A stretch of DNA of 64,000 nucleotides. It comes from an uncultured Gammaproteobacteria bacterium. GTDB lineage: Bacteria; Pseudomonadota; Gammaproteobacteria; HK1. The DNA lies in NCBI GenBank assembly GCA_958295835.1, contig OY282378.1, positions 2,063,001 to 2,127,000 of the forward strand. The letters run 5' to 3'. Positions 8,704 to 17,583 of this stretch are shown here, piece by piece (the stretch's first letter is position 1; each line of letters begins with the position of its first letter). The notes beneath the pieces are model-generated. The model did not search any database, was not told the DNA's origin, and was given only the letters and a program-made list of their open reading frames with translations. A program made the position numbers and the translations under genes.

Positions 8704-10766
8704 CCATCTTTACCACTGCGAGCCGCAATTGGGTGGGGATTCGTCGCGATTTCGCCGATTTTCGCGTGTAGGTGATTGATGTGTCGTCGGAGAGGCAGAT
8801 GTAGTGCCATAAAATGAATTCTCTCTGTTGCACCACATCCCGCCCGCCGCTACCCTGCGTCCATGTTCATCCGCCGCACCCGTACCCGCAGCATCGGCGA
8901 GCACTTCACCTTCCGCCTCGTGCGCTCCGAGCGCACCGGCTCGAAGGTGCGCCAACGCACCCTGCTCAACCTGGGACGGCACTTCGACATCGCACCAAGC
9001 GAGTGGCCGGTGCTGTGCCGGCGCATCGACGAACTCCTCGCCGGTCAGCTACCACTGCCACCCGATGGCCCCCCGGCGCTCGAATCACACGCCCAACGCA
9101 TCACCGCGCTGCTGCTCGCCGGTGAACGCATCGGCGCTGCATCCTCGCCGGCGAGCCCGAGGCACGACTTCCAACACGTCGACGTCGACTCCCTGGAACT
9201 GATTCGCCCCCGCTCGGTCGGCGTGGAGCACGCCGCCCTGTGGGCGATGGACCAGCTCGGCCTGCGCACGCGGCTCGAAGCACTGGGCATCGGGGCGTCG
9301 GTACGCTCCGCCGCCATCGGCTCCATCATCGCGCGCATGGCCCGGCCAGGCTCCGAGCGCGCCACCCGGCGCTGGCTGGGCGAGCGCAGCGCCCTGGGCG
9401 AACTCCTGGGCGTGGACTTCGAGATGATGGGGCCGATGCGACTGTACCGCGCCTCCGATGCGCTGATGGCGCACCGCGAAGCCATCGAACGCCCCCTCTT
9501 CGACCGGGCGATGGACCTGTTCGACCTCCACCCCACCGTCACCCTCTACGACCTGACCAATACCTACTTCGAGGGCGAGGCGAGCGGACAACCCAAGGCC
9601 CGGCGCGGACACTCCAAGGACAAACGCACCGACTGCCCGCTGCTCACCTTGGGACTGGTGCTCGACGCCAGCGGCTTCGTGCGCCGCTCCCAAGTCTTCG
9701 CCGGCAACGTGCGCGAACATCACACCCTCGCCCAGATGCTCGACGCCCTCAACGCCCCGCGCGGCGCCCTGGTGGTCATGGACCGCGGCATCGCCACCGA
9801 AGACCGCGTGCGCTGGCTGCGCGAGCACCAATACCGCTACCTGGTGGTCAGCCGCGAACGCACCCGCCACTTCGACGCCGACGCGGCGCTGTCCATCGAG
9901 ACCGCCTCCCATCACCGCGTGCATCTGCACAAGGTCCTCAGCGACGACGGCCAGGAAGTGCGCCTGTATTGCTTCTCCGAAGCGCGCGCCGCCAAGGAGC
10001 GCGCCATCGTCGAGCGCTTCGCCCAACGCTTCGAGGCCGCCCTCACCCGGCTCTCCGACGGGCTGTCCAAACCCCGCACCCACAAACGCACCGACCAAGT
10101 CTGGCAGCGCATCGGGCGGCTCAAAGAGACAAGCCGCGGCGTCGCCCAACACTACGACATCGAACTCGACACCAACCAGACCGGCGAGCGCGTCACCGCC
10201 GTGCGCTTCACCCGCCGCCCGCTCCCCGGCTCCATGCTGACCCACCCCGGCGTGTACTGCCTGCGCACCAATCAAACCGATTGGGACGAATCCACCCTGT
10301 GGCGCACCTACTTCACCCTCACCGACATCGAGGCCGTGTTCCGCTCGTTGAAATCCGAACTCGGCCTGCGCCCCATCTATCACCACAAGCCCATCCGCGC
10401 CGAGGGCCATCTGTTCATCACCGTCATCGCCTATCAACTCGTCCAGGTGATTCGCCGGCGCCTGCGCCAAACCGGCCAGTGCGCCCGTTGGACCACCCTT
10501 CGCCGAATCCTCGAAGGGCAGCAGCGCATCACCGCCACCTTCCGACGCGCCGACGGGCGCACCCTGCACGTGCGCAAAGCCACCCGTGCCGAACCCTCCC
10601 AACAGGCCATCTACGAGGCCCTGGGCATCGACCACGCACCCGGAGGGATCTGCAAAACCCTCGTCTGAACGACCCTCGGGCACACGATTGTAGTGCCACT
10701 CGCCGACCTCGAACATCGTAACTGTATGATGCAATGAGATATTGTGGGGTGGGGTGGTAAAGATGG
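8704..10766 (+). mobile_element. IS1634-family insertion sequence, complete
   Basis: A 2063-base element bounded by the perfect 13-base inverted repeats CCATCTTTACCAC (8704-8716) and its complement (10754-10766), inside the six-base direct repeat GCTAGC. Counting the palindromic target, the mirrored sequence spans 21 bases. It holds one intact transposase gene. About 160 bases on the left and 100 on the right are non-coding. TAGTGCCA occurs near each end (left at about 8802, right at about 10,690), possibly subterminal binding sites. The element looks recent because its ends, gene and target repeat are all undamaged. Confidence 0.9.
8863..10668 (+). CDS. IS1634 family transposase
   Basis: 601 residues, within the usual 550-600 range of the family. 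DDE-type motifs are visible: TLYDLTNTYFEG around residue 230, VVMDRGIATEDRVRWL around 306, and the C-terminal Y-E region TDIEAVFRSLKSELGLRPI near 490 followed by HLFITVIAYQLV. It catalyses transposition of the element that carries it. The ATG at 8863 gives a sensible N-terminus (MFIRRTRTRSIGEHF). No frameshift is seen, so the enzyme is probably active. A long antisense frame over the same bases is a codon-bias shadow. Confidence 0.93.
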   Translation: MFIRRTRTRSIGEHFTFRLVRSERTGSKVRQRTLLNLGRHFDIAPSEWPVLCRRIDELLAGQLPLPPDGPPALESHAQRITALLLAGERIGAASSPASPRHDFQHVDVDSLELIRPRSVGVEHAALWAMDQLGLRTRLEALGIGASVRSAAIGSIIARMARPGSERATRRWLGERSALGELLGVDFEMMGPMRLYRASDALMAHREAIERPLFDRAMDLFDLHPTVTLYDLTNTYFEGEASGQPKARRGHSKDKRTDCPLLTLGLVLDASGFVRRSQVFAGNVREHHTLAQMLDALNAPRGALVVMDRGIATEDRVRWLREHQYRYLVVSRERTRHFDADAALSIETASHHRVHLHKVLSDDGQEVRLYCFSEARAAKERAIVERFAQRFEAALTRLSDGLSKPRTHKRTDQVWQRIGRLKETSRGVAQHYDIELDTNQTGERVTAVRFTRRPLPGSMLTHPGVYCLRTNQTDWDESTLWRTYFTLTDIEAVFRSLKSELGLRPIYHHKPIRAEGHLFITVIAYQLVQVIRRRLRQTGQCARWTTLRRILEGQQRITATFRRADGRTLHVRKATRAEPSQQAIYEALGIDHAPGGICKTLV

Positions 10767-10772
10767 GCTAGC
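10767..10772. repeat. Target-site duplication, right copy (GCTAGC)
   Basis: This matches 8698-8703. The glycosyltransferase frame resumes through it as CTA GCG ACG ACT. Confidence 0.8.
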
Positions 10773-12471
10773 GACGACTGCGGCGTTGTGCCTGATCGAG
10801 TGGTCGAGGCGAGAGGTGGCCCCCCTGTCGAGGGAGATGGGGAGGGCCTCGGCACCCCGGAGAGGGGGTTGGCCATTCCGTGCTCGCGATGAACACGTCG
10901 CACCACTGCTGGGCGCGGTCGCCGGCATCCTCGTGTACTTCGCATATAACGGTATCATCTTCGGGGGCGTGACGCCCGTGAGCGGCGCGACCAAGCAGAT
11001 GTGGTCGCAAGCCCGGTGGGAGCACGAAGGCGGGTACAGCTTCGTTCAGAACTTCCGGGACATCTTGCAGCTTCCCGCCTTCGACTACGAGCTGCTGGTC
11101 GCGCTGGAGGTTTGCGCCTACGTCGTTCTGGTCTGGTGGTTCGCCCGCCGCTCCCGGAGTCGGGAGGACTGGCTGCTGCTGGCCTTTCTGGTGGGCGTGT
11201 TCGGCTTGGCGGCTGGCCATCTGGCCAAATTCGCACAGACTGTTCTCACGATTCACCCTTCCCTGGGGCCTTGGCCTTGGTATTTTGTCCCGGCGTACCT
11301 GCTGATGACGCTGATCGTTCCCGTACGATGTTACGTCGCCATTTACTTCATCCGCCGTTTCATCGGACCGAGGTCGCCCTGGGCGGCAAACATTCTGAGC
11401 GTGGGCATTGTAATTGCCGGCGCGGTCTTCCTGTTTGCCAAGGCCGATTTCACCGGGCCATTTCAGCGTGCTGAAGCGAGGAGGATCTGGATTAAAGCCG
11501 TTTCTTACAACGAATGGACTGAAGCTGTTTATGGGGGTACGCAGCTTATGAATCGCGTGCTTCCCGAGGACAGCGTGGTCGGGGCGTGGGACGCCGGCGT
11601 CATCGGGTACTTCTCGCGTTTTCCGGTGGTGAATCTGGATGGTCTGGTCAACTCCTACGACTATTTCCACGCGAGAAAATCGGCCAGAGACGGATATGCT
11701 TCTCTCTATCGAGAATTCGGGATAACTCATTTTGCCAAACCTGCGCGCTTTGAAGGTTCACCACTAGATATCCTCAATAGATGGGAACTCCAACTATGGC
11801 CCATCGGTCGGCCGGCGGATGAAAATACCATCGCCAGGACTTGGGAGAGGATTGAACCCCACTTCGACCACCAGTCGGATAGCATCGGGCTGATCGTGGA
11901 CGGCCGGCTGGCGCTGGCGTTCGTCAGGAATTGTGCGCCGAACGAGTTGACGGTGTTGTCCTGGGTTGGCCTGGGAGAGGAAACGGTCGCCAAAGCCCGG
12001 GCGCGAACGCAAACGGGGTTGTGCGTGGCCGCGCTCGTGCTGCCCCACAATGCACTCCCGCCGGTCAGGATCGAAACAGTGCGGATGGGCGATTACGTGG
12101 CAGGACTGGCCGGAGACGGCCCGCCGATCATCCGCTCCGACTGGGACGTGTATCTCGTCGGGAACAGGCTCATCTACGCCAAGGACCAGTGCAGCCCGGA
12201 GGATGCTGAACCGACGTTCTTCCTCCACCTGGACCCGGTTGACATGAACGACCTCCCCGACCACCGCAAGCAGTACGGCTTCGACAACCTCGACTTTGCT
12301 TTCAGGGATCACCGTCTCAGCGAGGGAGAAGTCTGCGTAGCGATACGGGAGCTGCCTGATTACGCCATCGCCGCGATCCGCACCGGCCAGTTCGTCCCCG
12401 GCGAAGGCCAAATCTGGAACGGCAGCTTCGATATTGTCGAGCCGGCGGATGACGGGACCGCCGCACCGTGA
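10773..12471 (+). pseudogene. GT-C type membrane glycosyltransferase, 3' part (split by IS)
   Basis: This is the C-terminal 566 codons of the gene interrupted at 8703. Several membrane segments (for example GAVAGILVYFAYNGIIFGG and ANILSVGIVIAGAVFLFA) are followed by a soluble periplasmic domain with VVGAWDAGVIGYFSRFPVV and LDGLVNSYDYF, features I associate with GT-C transferases. A fortuitous ATG at 10744 in the IS end could express this part alone, but it lacks the catalytic first loop. The TGA overlaps the GTG start of the next gene. In the rebuilt gene, the frame and length (2367 bases, 789 codons including stop) agree exactly. Confidence 0.85.
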
Positions 12472-12656
12472 ACGACGGGATCGAAACGGCGCTGGTGATC
12501 GGCGCCACCTCGGACATCGGCCGCGCCATCGCGCACAGGCTGGCGGCGGTTCACCGGCCCCGCGATGTGATCTACGTGCGCCGGGTCTGGCGTCCGATCA
12601 TGTTCGTCCTGCGTGCTGTCCCGGAGCGCCTGTTCAAGCGGATGAGTCGCCTGTGA
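12468..12656 (+). pseudogene. Short-chain dehydrogenase (DprE2-like), internally deleted
   Basis: This frame of 62 residues fuses two ends of a normal SDR of about 250 residues. The start ALVIGATSDIGRAIAHRLA is the nucleotide-binding motif, with the GTG start overlapping the glycosyltransferase stop. The end DVIYVRRVWRPIMFVLRAV then ERLFKRMSRL is the usual SDR C-terminal membrane-associated tail. The catalytic Tyr-x-x-x-Lys segment is gone. The two parts join in frame around residue 27. As the last gene of a dprE1-type operon it was probably the DprE2 partner. It cannot work as a reductase now. Confidence 0.75.
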
Positions 12657-12792
12657 AGAATTCACCATCCATCGCGGGCGGGAGTCTACGTCACACAGGC
12701 GAGGATCAGCCCCGACGCCTCGTCCCTTTGGCCTCCGGATCCGGAAAATGGGCCTCCTCGCCGGCAGTACAGGCCACAGAATTGTATTTTTT

Positions 12793-12827
12793 CTTGAAAA
12801 TCCACATTTGAAATACGGATTTTCAAG
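12793..12827. promoter_or_regulatory. Perfect inverted repeat upstream of the DUF4143 ATPase
   Basis: CTTGAAAATCC at 12793-12803 and GGATTTTCAAG at 12817-12827 form an 11-base perfect palindrome with a 13-base spacer. The sequence is AT-rich against its surroundings and ends 14 bases before the ATG. It could be an operator or an mRNA hairpin; the lack of a following T run argues against a terminator. The interval 12657-12792 holds no gene I can see. Confidence 0.6.
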
Positions 12828-12841
12828 GAATACGATGACAT

Positions 12842-14050
12842 ATGGCCATTGATCGCCCCGTCGCTCTCGCGCGCATTCGTGAAGCGTTCTCCGTCCACCC
12901 GGCGGTCGCCCTCACCGGGCCGCGCCAGTGCGGCAAGACCACGCTCGCGCGGGCCATCGCGGCCGACACCCCCGGAAGCACCTTCCTCGATCTCGAAAGC
13001 GCGGTGGACCGGCGGCGGCTACAGGCCCCGGAGCAGGCGTTGGCCGGCTTGTCCGGTCTCGTGATCATCGACGAGATACAGCGCGAGCCGGCGCTGTTCG
13101 AAACCCTTCGCGTACTGATCGACCGCGCCGGCAATCCAGCCCGGTTCCTCGTGCTCGGCAGCGCGTCTCCTTCGCTCGTGCGCGGGGTCTCGGAATCCCT
13201 CGCCGGCCGTGTGGGCCTGGTCGATCTGTCGGGCTTCGGTCTCTCGGAGATCGGGTCGGGAGCGTGGCGAACCCTCTGGATCCGGGGCGGCTTCCCTCGC
13301 GCATACTTGGCGCCGCACGATCGGGCTTCTTCCCTGTGGAGACAGAGCTTCGTCCGGACGTTCCTCGAACGCGATATCCCTCAGCTCGGCATCACGGTCC
13401 CCGCGGAGACGCTTCACCGGTTCTGGACGATGATGGCCCATTACCACGGCCAGATATGGAACGCTGCGGAGTTCGCCCGCGCCCTCGGCGCGAACGAAGG
13501 CACGGCGCGGAGGTATCTCGACATCCTGACCGGCGCCTTCATGGTACGGGCCCTCCCTCCCTGGTTCGCGAACGTCAGGAAGCGTCAGGTCAAGTCGCCC
13601 CGCATTTACATTCGCGACACCGGGCTGCTGCATACCCTCCTCACCCTGGAAACGGGCGAGGAGGTTGCCGGCCACCCGAAGGTCGGCGCCTCTTTCGAGG
13701 GATTCGCGGTCGAGCAGATCGTGAGCGCATTCGAGGTCGCGGGAGCCTGTTTCTGGGCGACGCACGGCGGCGCCGAGCTCGACCTGCTCATCATGCGTGG
13801 CGGCAAGCGCTACGGCTTCGAATGCAAGCTCTCCGACGCCCCGGGCACGACGCGCTCCATGCGGGTGTCTCTGAACGACCTGGAGCTTGCGCATCTCTGG
13901 GTGGTGTATCCCGGAGACGAGGCGTATCCGCTGGATGACAGGATATCGGTCCTGCCGGTGGCGAACATCCCGGATCTCGCGAGGTCGCTCGGCGTGGGCA
14001 AGGAGCGCGACGCCTCCGCCCGGCCCGGCCGCCGTTCCATCCTCCCATGA
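12842..14050 (+). CDS. AAA ATPase with C-terminal DUF4143 (nuclease-like) domain
   Basis: 402 residues. The N-terminal AAA domain has Walker A GPRQCGKTT at about residues 26-34 and Walker B LVIIDEIQREP near residue 75, then LVLGSASPSLVRG as sensor 1. The C-terminal DUF4143 domain includes RFWTMMAHYHGQIWNAAEF, RRYLDILTGAFMVRALPPW and the PD-(D/E)XK-like region FWATHGGAELDLLI with FECKLSD. These proteins are common in accessory DNA and their role is not established. AAGGA lies 12 bases before the ATG at 12842, just after a strong palindrome. The extreme C-terminus (from about residue 385) is basic and unlike the family, perhaps read-through into adjoining debris. Confidence 0.85.
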   Translation: MAIDRPVALARIREAFSVHPAVALTGPRQCGKTTLARAIAADTPGSTFLDLESAVDRRRLQAPEQALAGLSGLVIIDEIQREPALFETLRVLIDRAGNPARFLVLGSASPSLVRGVSESLAGRVGLVDLSGFGLSEIGSGAWRTLWIRGGFPRAYLAPHDRASSLWRQSFVRTFLERDIPQLGITVPAETLHRFWTMMAHYHGQIWNAAEFARALGANEGTARRYLDILTGAFMVRALPPWFANVRKRQVKSPRIYIRDTGLLHTLLTLETGEEVAGHPKVGASFEGFAVEQIVSAFEVAGACFWATHGGAELDLLIMRGGKRYGFECKLSDAPGTTRSMRVSLNDLELAHLWVVYPGDEAYPLDDRISVLPVANIPDLARSLGVGKERDASARPGRRSILP

Positions 14051-14297
14051 GCCGGCGATCGCCGACTCCGGAAAACCCGTACCCGCTCAGCCCCCGGTGC
14101 ACATCGCGTCCGCCGCACGCAGGATCGCCTCTGGCGGGGGCGTGGCGCGGAGCCGCGGACCGCGGCGACCGCGCCAGCCAGCGCCGCTCAGCCTCCGGTC
14201 CGCACCGGGGCCGCGGCGACAACTTCGATGGTGACTGAAAGATGCATTTCATGCGCCATGCTCTGCGACGTCGATTTGCCGCCATCGCCGGGAAGCG
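14051..14297. other. Intergenic debris with matches to xdhB and xdhC sequence
   Basis: No gene is seen. 14100-14136 matches 15203-15239, the 3' end of the xanthine dehydrogenase gene, with two differences over 37 bases. 14141-14171 resembles 3611-3641 in the 5' part of xdhC. The two short matches lie side by side, as if scrap from a former xdh locus had been pasted here. Confidence 0.4.
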
Positions 14298-14861
14298 CTA
14301 TCCGAGCGAGCCCCGTAGCGCTCCCAATCGAGGCATGATATGCGGCGCTTCCTTCGCTTCACATAGCGGCGGAAGCTCGGTTTCAACCGTCTCCCAAGCA
14401 AGCCGGTGACCGGTGCGAAGCAACACCCCCTCGATGTCGCTCCAGTCGCGGGAGCGATCGGCAAATGCCTTGAGCACGATCAGATCTTCCGCCGAGCACG
14501 TGTTCAGACGTACGTCGACCAGGAATCGATAGAAGGTCGCACGCTCGATCACGCGCTCTTCGAACGGCAGCGCACCGAGTGAGATGTCGATCGGAATGCC
14601 TCGCTCCGACTGGAGAAGGAGCACCCTGCTCCGGTGGGCGAACTCGGCGGCATCGGGGATGCGCCCGGCAAACGCGCCGCAGAGCTCTTCGATGTAGTCT
14701 GCCTCGCGGCCAAGGCCGGCCAGGATGGTGAGATCGACGTCTCCGGTGAGCCGGGGCTCCCCCCAGCGCTGCAACGCGATGCCGCCGATGAAGCAGAACC
14801 TCCACCCTCGAACCTGGCAGAACGACTGGATTTCATCTGCCAGGAGGAACAGATCCTGCAT
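14298..14861 (-). CDS. Nucleotidyltransferase, AbiEii/AbiGii toxin-like
   Basis: 187 residues. The nucleotidyltransferase core reads FCFIGGIALQRWGEPRLTGD followed by VDL, giving the GG...D-x-D catalytic pattern of the DNA polymerase beta-like superfamily. A later RLNTCSAEDLIVLKAFADR region matches AbiEii-like proteins. AbiEii toxins transfer GTP or other nucleotides and are paired with AbiEi-type antitoxins. Here the partner is a different, 81-residue acidic protein encoded immediately upstream and overlapping by 29 bases. It is probably a two-gene toxin-antitoxin-like module. Whether it is active cannot be judged from sequence alone. Confidence 0.75.
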   Translation of the reverse strand: MQDLFLLADEIQSFCQVRGWRFCFIGGIALQRWGEPRLTGDVDLTILAGLGREADYIEELCGAFAGRIPDAAEFAHRSRVLLLQSERGIPIDISLGALPFEERVIERATFYRFLVDVRLNTCSAEDLIVLKAFADRSRDWSDIEGVLLRTGHRLAWETVETELPPLCEAKEAPHIMPRLGALRGSLG

Positions 14862-15078
14862 TTCTCTTCCGGGCGAAGATCGCCTGCTGCTCCACCAGCC
14901 CGGAGCTGCTCTTTGCCGGACGTGCGAGCGTGGCCTCGAATGCGCCGTTCAGGGCCTTGATGTGGTCAGCCACCTCGACGTTGCAGAGACCTTCGCGTCG
15001 AAGGTCCTCGAGCCTCGCGGCGGCTACTTGCCACGCTTCGACAAAGGCGCGCAGCTCGATGTCCCGGTCGCCGGTCAT
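14833..15078 (-). CDS. Small partner protein of the AbiEii-like nucleotidyltransferase
   Basis: 81 residues from the ATG at 15078 (MTGDRDIELRAFVEAW); the frame is open to 15105, but the added residues look non-coding. The sequence is helical, with VAAARLEDLRREGL in the middle and the C-terminal stretch SGLVEQQAIFAR. I have seen this small protein next to nucleotidyltransferases of the same kind. It overlaps the nucleotidyltransferase start by 29 bases, implying translational coupling. An antitoxin or regulatory subunit role is inferred from arrangement only. Confidence 0.6.
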   Translation of the reverse strand: MTGDRDIELRAFVEAWQVAAARLEDLRREGLCNVEVADHIKALNGAFEATLARPAKSSSGLVEQQAIFARKRNAGSVPPGR

Positions 15079-15186
15079 TCGAAGTCCATGGTGCAGCCCG
15101 CGCATCTCGACAAAGCCGGCGACTGGAAGTCGCGATCGCGATCAGGATCGCGGACCCGGCGCCGATCACGGTCCAAGTCTTCCACA

Positions 15187-17583
15187 TCAGGCCCGATCGG
15201 GCCACATCGCGTCCGCCGCGCGCAGGATCGCCTCCGGCGTGGCCGGGGCGTCGAGGGGCGGCACGCGCCCCGGGGCGAGGCTCGCGAGCGCGTAGGTGAC
15301 GGCGGAGAACACCGAGAGCGCGAGCATCAGCGGCGGCTCGCCGACCGCCTTGGAGCGGTGGATGGTGGGCTCGCGGTTGCGCCCGGGCTCGAACAGGGCG
15401 ACGCGGAAGTCGGCCGGCACGTCCGAGCAGGTCGGGATCTTGTAGGTCGAGGGGGCGTGGGTGAGCAGCCGGCCGTCCTCGCCGAACACCAGCTCCTCGG
15501 TCGTCAGCCACCCCATCCCCTGCACGAAGCCGCCTTCGATCTGCCCCATGTCGATGGCCGGGTTCAGCGAGCGCCCGGCGTCGTGGAGGATGTCCACCCG
15601 ATCGACGCGCATCTCGCCGGTGGCGGTATCGACGGTCACCTCGGAGCACGCGGCGCCGCAGGCGAAGTAGAGGAAGGGGCGCCCGCTCACGGTGTCGCGG
15701 TCCCAGGAGATCTTCGGGGTCGCGTAGTAGCCTGTGGAGGACAGCGACACGCGCTCGGTGAACGCGAGGCCGGCAAGCCGCTCGAAGGGGACCGACTCCG
15801 CGCCGACCCGCACCATGCCGCTTCTGAACACGACGTCGGCCTCGCGCACCTGGTACAGGCGCGCGGCCAGCCCGGCGAGACGGCCCCGGATGGTGCACGC
15901 GGCGTGGCGCGCGGCCATGCCGTTCAGATCGGAGCCGGCCGAGGCGGCGGTGGCTGCGGTGTTCGGCACCTTGTCGGTGCGGGTCGCGGTGATCCGCACC
16001 CGATCGGCCCCGATGCCGAACTCCTCGGCTACCACCTGCGCGACCTTGACGTAGAGCCCCTGCCCCATCTCCGTGCCGCCGTGGTTGACCTGCACCGAGC
16101 CGTCGGTGAAGACGTGGACCAGGGCGCCGGCCTGGTTGAGATGCTTCAAGGTGAACGAGATCCCGAACTTGACCGGGGTGAGCGCGATGCCCTTGCGCAA
16201 GGTCCCGCCGCGCGCCCCGCGTTGCGCCCGGGCATTGAACCGTGCGATCGCCCGCCGCCGCTGCGCGTAGCCGCTGGTGCGTTCGAGCTGCCGGACGAGG
16301 CGGCGGACGAGGCCATGTTCTTCCACACGCATTCCGTACGGGGTGACGTCCCGCCCCGGCGCGTAGAGGTTGCGCTTGCGCACGAGCAGCGGGTCCAGCC
16401 CGAGGGTGATTGCCACCGCGTCCATCATCCGCTCCGCGAACAGGACCCCCTGCGGTCCGCCGAACCCCCGGAACGCGGTGTTCGACACCGTGTCGGTGCG
16501 CACCCGCCGCGAGTGGATCCGCGCCGCCGGGTAGTGGTAGGCGTTGTCGGCGTGGAACATGGCCCGGTCGTTCACGCCGAGCGAGAGGTCGGCCGAGCAG
16601 CCGCAGCGGGCGTCGAGCTCGACGTCGACGCCTTCGAGCACGCCTTCGCGGTCGAAGCCGCAGCGCCAGTCCACGCGGAAGTCGTGGCGCTTGCCGGTCA
16701 TCGTCATGTCGTCGTCACGGTCGAGACGGAGCTTCGCAGGACGGCCGGTCACGTGCGCGGCCAGCGCGGCGAGGCAGGCCCACTGCGCCGCCTGCGACTC
16801 CTTGCCGCCGAACGCGCCGCCCATCCGCCGGCATTCGCAGACCACCGCCGCATTCGGTGCACCGAGCATGTGGGCGACGAGGTTCTGCACCTCGGAAGGA
16901 TGCTGGGTCGAGGAGAAGACCCGCATCTCGTCGTCCTCGCCGGGAATGGCGAGAGCGGCCTGGCCTTCAAGGTAGAAGTGCTCCTGGCCGCCGATGCGCA
17001 CGCGGCCTTCGAGCCGGTGCGGGGCGGCGGCGATGGCGGGCGCCGGCTCCCCGCGCCGGAACTCGTAGGGGGGCAGCATCTCGGCCCCGGCGGCAAGCCC
17101 CTGGTCCACGGTGACGGCGGGGGGGCGGGCATCGATCTCGATACGGGCGCGGCGCGCGGCGCGGCGGGCCGCGTCCCGGGTCTCGGCGACCACCGCGAAG
17201 ACCACCTGTCCGTGAAAGAGGATCTCGCCGGCCGCGAGGATCGGATCGTCGCCGGCCGCGGGGCTGCAATCGTTCGTCCCGGGCACGTCGGCCGCGGTCA
17301 GCACCGCCAGCACCCCGGGGGAAGCGCGCACCGCGTCGAGATCGAGGGAGCGGATGGCGCCGCGCGCGGGGGCGGCGGCAGGGACGGAGCCGGCGCCCGT
17401 GGCGTAGCCGGGGGCCACGTGCACCGTGCCTGCGGGTTCGGGCAGGTCGTCGATGTAGGCGGCGGTCCCCTGCACGTGGCGCGTGGCGCTGTCGTGGGGA
17501 AGGGCGAGGCCGACGCTCGCGCCCGCGCCGAGGGCCGGCCGGTCCGCGAGCGCGGCGTTGGTGATCGGCGGTCGCGGCATCAT
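15187..17583 (-). CDS. xdhB: Xanthine dehydrogenase molybdopterin-binding subunit
   Basis: 798 residues, close to the family length. The N-terminus VGLALPHDSATRHVQGTAAY then IDDLPEPAGTVH is the aldehyde oxidase a/b hammerhead start. Further marks are QEHFYLEGQAALAI, MGGAFGGKESQA (molybdopterin binding), RGFGGPQGVLFAERMMD, HVFTDGSVQVNHGGTEMGQG and the catalytic EGGFVQGMGWLTTEEL. It oxidises hypoxanthine and xanthine to urate together with a small FeS/FAD subunit. That subunit (XdhA) normally lies directly upstream but is absent; 17584-17876 contains no gene. The start is one of two adjacent ATGs, at 17583 or 17580. xdhC is 11 kb away on the same strand. Confidence 0.9.
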   Translation of the reverse strand: MMPRPPITNAALADRPALGAGASVGLALPHDSATRHVQGTAAYIDDLPEPAGTVHVAPGYATGAGSVPAAAPARGAIRSLDLDAVRASPGVLAVLTAADVPGTNDCSPAAGDDPILAAGEILFHGQVVFAVVAETRDAARRAARRARIEIDARPPAVTVDQGLAAGAEMLPPYEFRRGEPAPAIAAAPHRLEGRVRIGGQEHFYLEGQAALAIPGEDDEMRVFSSTQHPSEVQNLVAHMLGAPNAAVVCECRRMGGAFGGKESQAAQWACLAALAAHVTGRPAKLRLDRDDDMTMTGKRHDFRVDWRCGFDREGVLEGVDVELDARCGCSADLSLGVNDRAMFHADNAYHYPAARIHSRRVRTDTVSNTAFRGFGGPQGVLFAERMMDAVAITLGLDPLLVRKRNLYAPGRDVTPYGMRVEEHGLVRRLVRQLERTSGYAQRRRAIARFNARAQRGARGGTLRKGIALTPVKFGISFTLKHLNQAGALVHVFTDGSVQVNHGGTEMGQGLYVKVAQVVAEEFGIGADRVRITATRTDKVPNTAATAASAGSDLNGMAARHAACTIRGRLAGLAARLYQVREADVVFRSGMVRVGAESVPFERLAGLAFTERVSLSSTGYYATPKISWDRDTVSGRPFLYFACGAACSEVTVDTATGEMRVDRVDILHDAGRSLNPAIDMGQIEGGFVQGMGWLTTEELVFGEDGRLLTHAPSTYKIPTCSDVPADFRVALFEPGRNREPTIHRSKAVGEPPLMLALSVFSAVTYALASLAPGRVPPLDAPATPEAILRAADAMWPDRA

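Noticed and set aside
9085..10734. 549-codon frame opposite the IS1634 transposase
   Set aside because: It is a codon-bias shadow of the transposase with no motif, and it extends beyond the IS gene without a sensible start.
15108..15180. MWKTWTVIGAGSAILIAIAT, a signal-peptide-like start on the minus strand
   Set aside because: The hydrophobic segment is followed by only a few residues that look like protein. It may be a scrap, but I cannot support a gene.
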